Of a stretch of 64,000 nt of DNA, positions 57,415-64,000 are shown one piece after another. The first letter of the stretch is position 1. Each line of letters begins with the position of its first letter. Origin of the DNA: Microbacterium galbinum (lineage in GTDB: Bacteria; Actinomycetota; Actinomycetes; Actinomycetales; Microbacteriaceae). The notes under the pieces are model-generated. The model worked only from the letters and a program-made list of their open reading frames with translations. It made no database searches and was not told where the DNA came from. Made by a program: the position numbers and the translations under genes. The stretch spans positions 992,001 to 1,056,000 of the forward strand of contig NZ_JAHWXM010000001.1 in the NCBI RefSeq assembly GCF_023091225.1. Direction: 5' to 3'.

Positions 57415-57714
57415 GTGCTCACCCTCACCGATAACGCCTCCGCCATCGTCACCACCCTCGTGAGCCGCCAGAGCGAAGCTCCGGATGCCGGCCTCCGCAT
57501 CCACTCCACCGAGGCCCAGGGCCCCAGCGGCGAGTCCCGCCTGGCCGTGCTGGTGACGACCGATCCCGAGCCGCAGGACCAGGTGGTCGAGATCTCGGGA
57601 ACGCGTCTGTTCCTCGATGAGACCGCCGCCGTCGCCCTCGACGACAAGATCCTCGACGCGGGCGTCGACGACGAGGGGGCCGTGTCGTTCGCGGTCCTGC
57701 CCCAGGTCGCCTGA
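57415..57714 (+). CDS. HesB/IscA-like protein without cysteines
   Basis: A 99-residue protein with the HesB/IscA-type fold pattern (MLTLTDNASAIVTTLVSR, then GTRLFLDETAAVALDDKILDAG). True A-type carriers hold clusters with three cysteines; this one has none. It is probably a structural relative with another role. GTG 57415 has GGAAGGAGAG upstream. Confidence 0.75.
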   Translation: MLTLTDNASAIVTTLVSRQSEAPDAGLRIHSTEAQGPSGESRLAVLVTTDPEPQDQVVEISGTRLFLDETAAVALDDKILDAGVDDEGAVSFAVLPQVA

Positions 57715-57725
57715 CCCACAGACTT

Positions 57726-57759
57726 CGGATGCCGCGGCTCACCAGAGCCGCGGCATCCG
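57726..57759 (+). terminator. Stem-loop after the HesB-like gene
   Basis: CGGATGCCGCGGCT pairs with AGCCGCGGCATCCG across a six-base loop, 12 bases after the stop codon. No T run. Confidence 0.75.
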
Positions 57760-57778
57760 CTGTGTCCGGCCGATCCCG

Positions 57779-57784
57779 TAGGTT
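57779..57784 (+). promoter_or_regulatory. -10 hexamer TAGGTT of the HTH fragment gene
   Basis: TAGGTT lies about 42 bases before ATG 57826. Confidence 0.4.
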
Positions 57785-57825
57785 GGGAGCAGAGCCGCGA
57801 TCGCCGCGGACCCGAAGGCACCACC

Positions 57826-58170
57826 ATGAAGATCGCCCTCCTGCGCCGCTACGTCGTCCTCGCCGAGACGCTCCACTTCCCGCGTGCCGCGGAGTCGCTC
57901 GGCATCCCCCTCGCCTCGCTCTACACGTCGCTCGACAAACTCGAGGAAGAGGTCGGGCACGCGCTGATCAATCGTGAGGGCACGCCGCGACTCACGCACG
58001 TCGGCGAGCTCTTCCTCGTCGAGGCGCAGGCCGCCGTCGCTGCTGCGCCCCCGCCCGCCCCAAAGAACGTCGCCCCGGCGGGCGGCAAGGCCAAGGCATC
58101 GAAGGGCAAAGGCAGGGCCCCGATCGTGAAGGGCCAGCCCAAGCCGTACAAGAAGCGTCAGGGGCGCTGA
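57826..58170 (+). CDS. LysR-type HTH protein without ligand domain
   Basis: A 114-residue protein. Residues 1-65 match the LysR winged helix (LRRYVVLAETLHFPRAAESLGIPLASLYTSLDKLEEEVG, quoted in parts, ending RLTHVGELFL). The expected 200-residue co-inducer domain is missing; instead a short alanine/proline linker and a lysine/glycine-rich basic tail (KASKGKGRAPIVKG) follow. This may be a small nucleoid-like DNA binder and not a decayed regulator. Confidence 0.75.
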   Translation: MKIALLRRYVVLAETLHFPRAAESLGIPLASLYTSLDKLEEEVGHALINREGTPRLTHVGELFLVEAQAAVAAAPPPAPKNVAPAGGKAKASKGKGRAPIVKGQPKPYKKRQGR

Positions 58171-58173
58171 CGC

Positions 58174-59838
58174 TCAGAGTTCGGCGACGTTCCCGTCGGT
58201 GACGTTCCAGCGCCGGTTCGTCTCGACGGCGTCGAGCATCCGCCGATCGTGCGTGACGAGCAGCAGCGTGCCCGTGTACGACTCGAGGGCCTGTTCCAGC
58301 TGCTCGATCGCCGGCAGATCCAGGTGGTTCGTCGGCTCGTCGAGCACGAGCAGGTTCACACCGCGTGCCTGCAGCAACGCGAGCGCCGCGCGGGTGCGCT
58401 CCCCCGGAGACAGGCCATCGACCGGCCGCGTGACGTGGTCGGCCTTGAGTCCGAACTTGGCCAGCAGCGTGCGCACGTCGGCCGACGCCATCTCGGGCAC
58501 GAGCAGTTCGAAGGCATCCGCGAGCGCCGCGTCGCCGACGAGGAGGGAGCGCGCCTGGTCGATCTCGCCGATCTGCACGCTGCTGCCGAGGCTCGCGCTC
58601 CCCTCGTCGGGGCTGCGCGTGCCGAGAAGGGTTCGCAGAAGCGTCGACTTTCCTGCACCGTTCGGACCCGTGATCCCGATGCGGTCGCCCGCATCGACCT
58701 GGAGCGTCACCGGTCCGAGCGTGAAGGTCCCCTGTCGGACGACCACCCCGTTCAGCGTCGACACGACGGTGCTGGAGCGCGGTGCGGACCCGATCGTGAA
58801 CTCGAGCTTCCACTCCTTACGGGGCTCCTCGACCTCGTCGAGGCGCGCGATGCGGCTCTCCATCTGGCGCACCTTCTGAGCCTGCTTCTCGCTCGACTCC
58901 ATCGACGCCTTGCGCTTGATCTTGTCGTTGTCGGGAGACTTCTTCATGGCGTTGCGCACGCCCTGGCTCGACCACTCGCGCTGCGTCCGCGCCCGGGCGA
59001 CCAGATCGGCCTTCTTCTCGGCGAACTCGTCGTACTGCTCGCGCAGATGTCGCTTGACCGTCGCGCGCTCCTGGATGAACGCGTCGTACCCGCCGCCGTA
59101 GAGGCGGTTGGTCCCCTGCGCGAGGTCGAGCTCGAGCACCTTCGTCACGCTGCGCGCCAAGAACTCGCGGTCGTGGCTGACCAGCACCACGCCGCCGCGA
59201 AGACCTCGCACGAACGCCTCCAACCGATCCAGGCCGTCGAGATCGAGGTCGTTCGTGGGCTCGTCGAGCAGCACGACGTCGAACCTCGAGAGCAGCAGCG
59301 CCGCCAGACCGACCCGCGCCGCCTGGCCGCCCGAGAGCGCCGTCATCATCGATTCGGGGGTCAGCGCGCCGCCGCTCGACGACCCGAGATCGGCCAGCAC
59401 CGCCGGCAGACGTTCGTCGAGGTCGGCCGCCCCGCTCGCGAGCCAGCGGTCGAGAGCGGTCGAATAGGCATCGGCCGGGTCGACACCGGGTGCCGCGAGC
59501 GAGGGATCGCCGAGAGCCTCGGCCGCGGCATCCATCTGTCTCGTCGCTTCGGCACAGCCCGTGCGACGCGCGATGTAGTCCGCGACGCTCTCGCCCGCGA
59601 CGCGCTCGTGCTCCTGCGGCAGCCACCCGACGAAGGCGTCGGCCGGTGCGAGCGCGACGCTCCCCTCGATCGGAGCATCCGCCCCCGCGAGCAGGCGCAG
59701 GAGGGTGGACTTGCCGGCGCCGTTCGCGCCCACCACGCCGATGACGTCGCCGGGAGCGACCGTCAGGTCGACACCCTCGAAGAGGACGCGGTGGCCGTAC
59801 CCACCGGAAAGGTTCTGGGCGACGAGGGTGGCGGTCAT
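58174..59838 (-). CDS. ABC-F family ATPase
   Basis: A 554-residue protein with two ABC domains and no membrane helices. Walker A motifs are GANGAGKST and GPNGAGKST; both Walker B ends are DEPTN with the following aspartate/histidine loops. The charged linker at about 255-315 (KKSPDNDKIKRKASMESSEK) is the ribosome-contacting P-site tip of ABC-F proteins. It may rescue stalled ribosomes or protect them from antibiotics. ATG 59838 follows GAGGAT plus six bases. Confidence 0.92.
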   Translation of the reverse strand: MTATLVAQNLSGGYGHRVLFEGVDLTVAPGDVIGVVGANGAGKSTLLRLLAGADAPIEGSVALAPADAFVGWLPQEHERVAGESVADYIARRTGCAEATRQMDAAAEALGDPSLAAPGVDPADAYSTALDRWLASGAADLDERLPAVLADLGSSSGGALTPESMMTALSGGQAARVGLAALLLSRFDVVLLDEPTNDLDLDGLDRLEAFVRGLRGGVVLVSHDREFLARSVTKVLELDLAQGTNRLYGGGYDAFIQERATVKRHLREQYDEFAEKKADLVARARTQREWSSQGVRNAMKKSPDNDKIKRKASMESSEKQAQKVRQMESRIARLDEVEEPRKEWKLEFTIGSAPRSSTVVSTLNGVVVRQGTFTLGPVTLQVDAGDRIGITGPNGAGKSTLLRTLLGTRSPDEGSASLGSSVQIGEIDQARSLLVGDAALADAFELLVPEMASADVRTLLAKFGLKADHVTRPVDGLSPGERTRAALALLQARGVNLLVLDEPTNHLDLPAIEQLEQALESYTGTLLLVTHDRRMLDAVETNRRWNVTDGNVAEL

Positions 59839-59844
59839 CAGACC

Positions 59845-59850
59845 ATCCTC
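59845..59850 (-). promoter_or_regulatory. -10 hexamer GAGGAT of the ABC-F gene
   Basis: GAGGAT, spacer GGTCTG, ATG 59838. It sits just after the stop codon of the upstream hydrolase gene. Confidence 0.4.
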
Positions 59851-59863
59851 TCAGCCCGAGAGG

Positions 59864-60517
59864 TCAGTCCCAGTCGAGGTAGTCCTCGATCGCCCAGGAG
59901 GTCGCCCCCATGTGGGTGAACGGGAAGAGGTATCCGCCGCCGTCGACGCCCACGACGCTCACGCGGTCGGGGGCTGCGGCCTGCAGCTTCTCGCCGTTGA
60001 CGACCGGGGCGATCGGGTCGTCGGTGCCCTGCACCACGAGCACCGGGAGCCCCTCGGCGAGCGGAGCGGGGGTCTCCCACGCGGCGGCCTGCAGTGCGTC
60101 GACCTCGGCGTCGCGGGCCGGGGCGGGGATCGCGGCGAGCGCCTCGGCCGAAGGGCCGGTCTCGTCCACGCCGAGCAGGAGCACGCCGTTGACACGATCG
60201 TGGTGGTCGAGAGCGACGACGCGTGCCACCGCACCGCCGAAGGCGTGACCTCCGACCCAGGCATCCGAGATCGAGAGGTGCGACATGACGTCGACGACGT
60301 CCTGCGCGAGGTCGTGCATCGTGACCGCGGCATCCGAGGGGCGACGCGAGCCGATGCTCACGACCCGGAAGTCCTCCTCCGACACGGAGTGCGACAGCAG
60401 CTCGAGGTAAGTGACGTTCAGACCGTGCCCGGCGATCAGGATCAGTGCGGGGCCCTCACCCTCTGCGGTGAAGGGGATCGCGCGTCCTGCGGGTTCGAAG
60501 ATCTGAATGTCAGCCAT
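59864..60517 (-). CDS. Alpha/beta hydrolase-fold protein lacking the nucleophile serine
   Basis: A 217-residue alpha/beta hydrolase fold. The nucleophile elbow reads G90-H-A-F-G94, so alanine 92 replaces the catalytic serine (codon GCC). The oxyanion region IAGHGLN, the acid region GTDDPIAP and a late histidine in FPFTHMGAT are kept. It should not work as a normal serine hydrolase, and may be a binding or scaffold protein or use other chemistry. ATG 60517 has AGGAGA upstream. Confidence 0.82.
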   Translation of the reverse strand: MADIQIFEPAGRAIPFTAEGEGPALILIAGHGLNVTYLELLSHSVSEEDFRVVSIGSRRPSDAAVTMHDLAQDVVDVMSHLSISDAWVGGHAFGGAVARVVALDHHDRVNGVLLLGVDETGPSAEALAAIPAPARDAEVDALQAAAWETPAPLAEGLPVLVVQGTDDPIAPVVNGEKLQAAAPDRVSVVGVDGGGYLFPFTHMGATSWAIEDYLDWD

Positions 60518-60554
60518 AGTGCGGCAGTCTCCTTTTGTGAGGTGGGCCTTACCC

Positions 60555-60560
60555 AGCGTA
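60555..60560 (-). promoter_or_regulatory. -10 hexamer TACGCT of the hydrolase gene
   Basis: TACGCT gives a start near 60548 with a 31-base leader holding AAAAGGAGA. Confidence 0.45.
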
Positions 60561-60627
60561 CCGGGCGGTCGCGGAAGTCACGAAGCCGGGTGCCGCACAT
60601 GCGGCCCCGCCGCACAGGCCAGGGGCG

Positions 60628-60633
60628 TACTGT
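60628..60633 (+). promoter_or_regulatory. -10 hexamer TACTGT of the dehydrogenase gene
   Basis: TACTGT gives a start near 60640, 22 bases before ATG 60662. Confidence 0.35.
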
Positions 60634-60661
60634 CGGAGAAGGAACTGACCCTGGTTCTCCG

Positions 60662-61870
60662 ATGATGGGAATCACGTTGTCCGACGCCGCACCCCGCTCC
60701 ACTGCCGCTCTGCTCTCACTCGGTCTCCTCGCCGGCTCCTCGATGGAGAACGAGCGACGACTGCCGATCCACCCCCACCATTTCGACCGCATCGACCCGG
60801 ACCTCCGGGCGCGCATGGTCGTCGAGCGCGGATACGGCGCCGACTTCCGGCTCTCCCCCGGCTACATCGAGTCGCGCGTCGGACGAGTCGCCGACCGCGC
60901 CGAGGTGCTCGCCTCCGCCGATGTGCTGCTGCTGCCCAAGCCGCAGGCGGCCGATGTGGCCGCCATCCCCGCGGGGCGCACGCTGTGGGGCTGGCCGCAC
61001 TGCGTGCAGGATGCCGCGATCACCCAGACCGCGATCGACAACCGCCTCACGCTGATCGCGTTCGAGGCGATGAACCACTGGACGCCGCAGGGAGACATGA
61101 GCCTGCACGTGTTCCATAAGAACAACGAGCTCGCGGGCTACTGCTCGGTGCAGCACGCGTTGAGCCTGGTCGGCTCGACCGGCGACTACGGTCCACGCCT
61201 CAGCGCGGTCGTGATCGGCTTCGGAGCGACGGCGCGCGGCGCGGTCACCGCGCTCAACGCGCACGGCATCCACGACATCCAGGTGCTCACGCAACGCGGA
61301 GTGGCGGCCGTCGGCTCTCCCATCCACAATGCGCACATGACGCAGCTGAACACCGATGGCAGCGGGGCCACCCACCTCAGCACGGTCGTCACGGATGCCG
61401 GTGACGTGCTGTTGCCGGACTTCCTGGCGTCGCACGACATCGTCGTCAACTGCACACTGCAGGACGTCGCGGCGCCGATGACCTATCTGCGCACGGAGGA
61501 CCTGCAGGGATTCACGTCGGGAAGTCTCATCATCGATGTCTCCTGCGACGAGGGCATGGGATTCGAGTGGGCGACACCCACGACCTTCGACGAACCGATG
61601 TTCACCGTCGGCGAAGGCGTCGATTACTACGCCGTCGACCACAGCCCCTCGTACCTCTGGAACTCGGCGACCTGGGAGATCAGCGAGGCGACGCTGCCCT
61701 TCCTCCGCTCGGTGATGGAGGGAGAGGCCTCCTGGGACGCGAGCAGCACGCTCGCCCGCGCGATCGAGATCCGCGACGGCGTGGTCCAGAATCCGAGCAT
61801 TCTCAGCTTCCAGGACCGCGACCCGGCATACCCGCATCCGCAGATCGAGCGACGTCCGTCGGCGGCGTGA
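60662..61870 (+). CDS. N5-(carboxyethyl)ornithine synthase-like dehydrogenase
   Basis: A 402-residue protein of the alanine dehydrogenase/transhydrogenase superfamily. ENERRLPIHPHHFDRI near residue 30 and the central VVIGFGATARGAVTAL nucleotide fold match carboxyethylornithine synthases, which reductively join pyruvate and ornithine. The true substrate is not certain. Two adjacent ATG codons (60662 and 60665) could start it, with only a weak purine stretch upstream. Confidence 0.78.
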   Translation: MMGITLSDAAPRSTAALLSLGLLAGSSMENERRLPIHPHHFDRIDPDLRARMVVERGYGADFRLSPGYIESRVGRVADRAEVLASADVLLLPKPQAADVAAIPAGRTLWGWPHCVQDAAITQTAIDNRLTLIAFEAMNHWTPQGDMSLHVFHKNNELAGYCSVQHALSLVGSTGDYGPRLSAVVIGFGATARGAVTALNAHGIHDIQVLTQRGVAAVGSPIHNAHMTQLNTDGSGATHLSTVVTDAGDVLLPDFLASHDIVVNCTLQDVAAPMTYLRTEDLQGFTSGSLIIDVSCDEGMGFEWATPTTFDEPMFTVGEGVDYYAVDHSPSYLWNSATWEISEATLPFLRSVMEGEASWDASSTLARAIEIRDGVVQNPSILSFQDRDPAYPHPQIERRPSAA

Positions 61871-61896
61871 TGACCGTGCGCCCGCGCCCGTCGATC

Positions 61897-61902
61897 TAGG
61901 CT
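61897..61902 (+). promoter_or_regulatory. -10 hexamer TAGGCT of the 91-residue gene
   Basis: TAGGCT, spacer GGGGAG, ATG 61909. Confidence 0.55.
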
Positions 61903-61908
61903 GGGGAG

Positions 61909-62184
61909 ATGCTCGCCGCTCTCATCCGCCCCGTCGAATCGCACACCGTCGAGGTCGCCGGCGCGTCCCTCGACGACGTGTACGCGCAGATCTCGAGCCA
62001 TGCACCGGACGGGTTCGACCTCGTCTCGGCCCCGGTACGGATGCTCAAGGGCACGGCGGGCATCCAGGCGACGGCCCGGTTCGATCGCCGAGACGGCGTC
62101 CGCGAGATCTCGGCCGACGACATGGGCGCGCTCGAGGCGCAGGTTCCCGAGGGCTGGCAGATGCTCTCGGTGTGGACGCTCTAG
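61909..62184 (+). CDS. Small hypothetical protein
   Basis: A 91-residue soluble protein of alpha/beta character (MLAALIRPVESHTVEVAG; GALEAQVPEGWQMLSVWTL). I recognise no family. Its leaderless promoter and normal codon use support that it is a real gene. It converges on the condensation-GNAT gene with 12 bases between stops. Confidence 0.65.
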   Translation: MLAALIRPVESHTVEVAGASLDDVYAQISSHAPDGFDLVSAPVRMLKGTAGIQATARFDRRDGVREISADDMGALEAQVPEGWQMLSVWTL

Positions 62185-62196
62185 CGGCTGACTCGG

Positions 62197-63975
62197 CTAG
62201 ATCTCCCGCTTCAGTCCGACATGGGCGGTCTGGTACCCGTGTCGGGTGTAGAAGGCGCGAGTCCGCTCCCGCGCATCGTCGGTGGTGACCTGCGACAGCC
62301 GGGCCCCGCGCACTCGCCCGAATTCGTGCGCCCACTCGAGCATCGCCGCGCCCAGCCCTTGTGACCGCGTCCCTGCAGCGACGCGCAGTCCCTCGATCTG
62401 GAGCCGCGTCGACCCACCGCGGGAGAGGCCCGGGATGACGGTCAGCTGCATCGTGGCGACCGCGTGATCGTCGCTGTCGCGGACGACCCCCAGGTAGTTG
62501 GATCCGTCGCGCGCGACCGCGCTGAAGGCCGCCTCGTAGCGCTCGAGCTCGACGCTCTCCCGATCCCGGCCGAACTGATCGTCGAGAAGCAGCGCGGCGA
62601 TGGCCCCGATGTCGTCTCGATTCGCCCGTTCGAGCCGAAACTCTCGGCCCGCCACCTGCAGGCGTCCCCGCACGGACGACCGCGCATCCGCCTGCAGCCG
62701 GGCGACGAGGAGGTCGAGCCATCCGCCGACGTTCGCGCGAGCCTCCGCCGTGTCGGGGTAGCGGCATCTCAGGTGCAGGCCCGACTCATCCAGGATGAAC
62801 CACAGCATGACCCCGTCCGTGTCGGTCGCCGCGCTGACGTATTGGGCGTCGAGGCCGACGGAGTCGATGCGCACGGGAAGCCTGCGCAGGTCGAGCCACG
62901 AGATCGCGAACATCCCGGGGGCGACGGGCATGCCGCCCCACGGCGCGAGGACGTCCGCGAGCGGCCAGGCGCCGAGTTGCACCGCCTCTTTGACTGCGGC
63001 CGCCGCCGCGAGCGGTTCTGCGACGTCCGACTCGAGGACGGAGTTGGTGATGAACCATCCGACCGAGTCGTGCCAGGTGTCCTCGAATCGGCTGTGCACG
63101 GGGAACACGGCGCGAAGCGGGGCATCCGCCAGTTCTCGGGTCACCGCGGTCATCGCGACGACGGCGCGCGCGAGGGTCGAGACGCCGTCGTCGCGCGCCT
63201 GTGCGGCGAAGGCCGCGGCATCGTCGACATCGAACACATCGCGCACCTCCACGCGCTCACGATGCGGCTCGGGAGTACCCAGCGACAACGGGAACTGCGG
63301 CATCACGCCACCGCTGCCGTCGATGATGTCCTCCCACCGCCGACGCACGTGGTCGGGTGCCGCATCCCGATCCAACAGAGTCTGCGTGTGTTCGACGAAT
63401 GCCGGTGCCGGCCGCGACGTCGGCTGCGCACCGACGCGCCCGGCGTCGAGCGCGGACAGCAGGTCGCGCGCGATCACCAGCATCGACCACATGTCGACGT
63501 GCGCATGGTCCGCAGCGATCACGACCGTGAGACCGGCAGCGGTCTCCAACACGCAGAGGCGGTGCGACGGATGCCGGTACGGCGAGCACGCCTCATCGAG
63601 GACATCCCGCAATGCGTCGTTGACGGCCTGCCCCGAGCCGACCTGATGTTCGACCCAACTACCGGGACCGATCTCGATCTCGTGGAGCTCCGGCTCGCCG
63701 TCTGCACCGGCGACGAACGCCGTCCGCAGGGTGCCATGTCGAGCGATCACCTCCAGCCAGGCGTCGGCGATCGACGCGCGAGGAATCGGTGCAGGCAGCC
63801 GGAAGGAGAGCGCCATCCACGAGCCGGGTCGATCGCCCGCCCCGACATGGAGGCGCTGGTCGAACGACACGGGGAGGCGCCGTCCGGGCGCGGACGCGGT
63901 GACGTCGTATCCCCAGAGGCGTCCGAACGGGAGACGGAGGTGCGTCACATTGGTCAGGCGCATGGGTAGCACCAT
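62197..63975 (-). CDS. Condensation/acyltransferase domain fused to a GNAT domain
   Basis: A 592-residue protein. Residues about 1-430 form a condensation-like (PapA/NRPS C-domain) fold, with H157 and D161 in DHAHVDMWSM as the HxxxD site (the first H of HHxxxDG is D156 and the glycine is M162) and SVGWFITNSVL as the later loop. Residues about 440-592 are a GNAT domain with the CoA motif RSQGLGAAMLEWA. Two acyl-transfer activities in one chain suggest two-step acylation of a lipid, sugar or amine. No carrier protein is in sight. ATG 63975 has GGGGG five bases upstream; ATG 63963 is the alternative. Confidence 0.8.
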   Translation of the reverse strand: MVLPMRLTNVTHLRLPFGRLWGYDVTASAPGRRLPVSFDQRLHVGAGDRPGSWMALSFRLPAPIPRASIADAWLEVIARHGTLRTAFVAGADGEPELHEIEIGPGSWVEHQVGSGQAVNDALRDVLDEACSPYRHPSHRLCVLETAAGLTVVIAADHAHVDMWSMLVIARDLLSALDAGRVGAQPTSRPAPAFVEHTQTLLDRDAAPDHVRRRWEDIIDGSGGVMPQFPLSLGTPEPHRERVEVRDVFDVDDAAAFAAQARDDGVSTLARAVVAMTAVTRELADAPLRAVFPVHSRFEDTWHDSVGWFITNSVLESDVAEPLAAAAAVKEAVQLGAWPLADVLAPWGGMPVAPGMFAISWLDLRRLPVRIDSVGLDAQYVSAATDTDGVMLWFILDESGLHLRCRYPDTAEARANVGGWLDLLVARLQADARSSVRGRLQVAGREFRLERANRDDIGAIAALLLDDQFGRDRESVELERYEAAFSAVARDGSNYLGVVRDSDDHAVATMQLTVIPGLSRGGSTRLQIEGLRVAAGTRSQGLGAAMLEWAHEFGRVRGARLSQVTTDDARERTRAFYTRHGYQTAHVGLKREI

Positions 63976-64000
63976 ATATCCCCCAGATAACCTGGAGATC

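Overview
The window is about 64 kb of high-GC chromosome from an actinobacterium, almost certainly Microbacteriaceae and most likely Microbacterium. The evidence is GAC/GTC/CTC-type codon use, an actinobacterial 7Fe ferredoxin, the succinylase lysine genes dapC/dapD/dapE, an actinobacterial Mrp/TatB neighbourhood, a glutaminase/MFS pair, and many promoters of the form nAnnnT followed by six bases and directly by ATG or GTG (leaderless genes). The gene order pepP, PRC/CBS protein, DUF1003, mrp, tatB, O-methyltransferase, DUF3117, dapE/dapD, dapC-fdxA, typA recalls the typA to mrp region of the Mycobacterium chromosome, so this is core genome and not a mobile island. I see no transposase, integrase, prophage, CRISPR array, tRNA or rRNA gene, and no gene-free stretch above 300 bases.

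Layout. 1-9.4 kb: PHP phosphoesterase, membrane-anchored endonuclease/exonuclease/phosphatase protein, aminopeptidase P, a coupled general-stress/hydrolase pair, the overlapping PRC-MgtE_N-CBS / DUF1003 / mrp operon, tatB, an O-methyltransferase and the small DUF3117 protein. 9.4-17.9 kb: a PIG-V-like mannosyltransferase, dapE, dapD, a DEAD-box RNA helicase with a long leader, citrate synthase, dapC, fdxA and a small membrane protein. 17.9-26.9 kb: azlCD with a divergent XRE-cupin regulator and a shared palindrome, MFS transporter and glutaminase, a secreted lytic transglycosylase, typA, a CPBP protease and a PH-domain protein.

26.3-42.7 kb is one long minus-strand block. Two complete peptide ABC transporter operons flank the glycine cleavage operon gcvT-gcvH-gcvP, which is preceded by a tandem glycine riboswitch. 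One transporter has its two ATPases fused, the other has them separate. Peptide uptake, glycine cleavage and glutamine hydrolysis together suggest an organism living on peptides and amino acids.

42.8-48.3 kb: a de novo NAD operon, nrtR-nadA-nadB-nadC plus a cysteine desulfurase that probably supplies the NadA iron-sulfur cluster. NrtR has a candidate operator over its own promoter. 48.3-64 kb holds mixed small transcription units: glycosyltransferase, SDR, ABC exporter, MFS exporter, a 49-residue cysteine-containing peptide, acyltransferase, Dps, GNAT, a cysteine-free HesB-like protein, an HTH-only LysR fragment, an ABC-F protein, an alpha/beta hydrolase lacking its nucleophile, a carboxyethylornithine-synthase-like dehydrogenase and, at the right edge, a fusion of a condensation/acyltransferase domain with a GNAT domain.

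The least expected items are the condensation-GNAT fusion, the small Cys peptide, two cases where a gene's stop codon forms the -10 hexamer of the next promoter, three strong candidate operators (azlC/XRE, peptide transporter, nrtR), and the heavy use of the word GGATGC/GCATCC, which seems to override normal codon choice.
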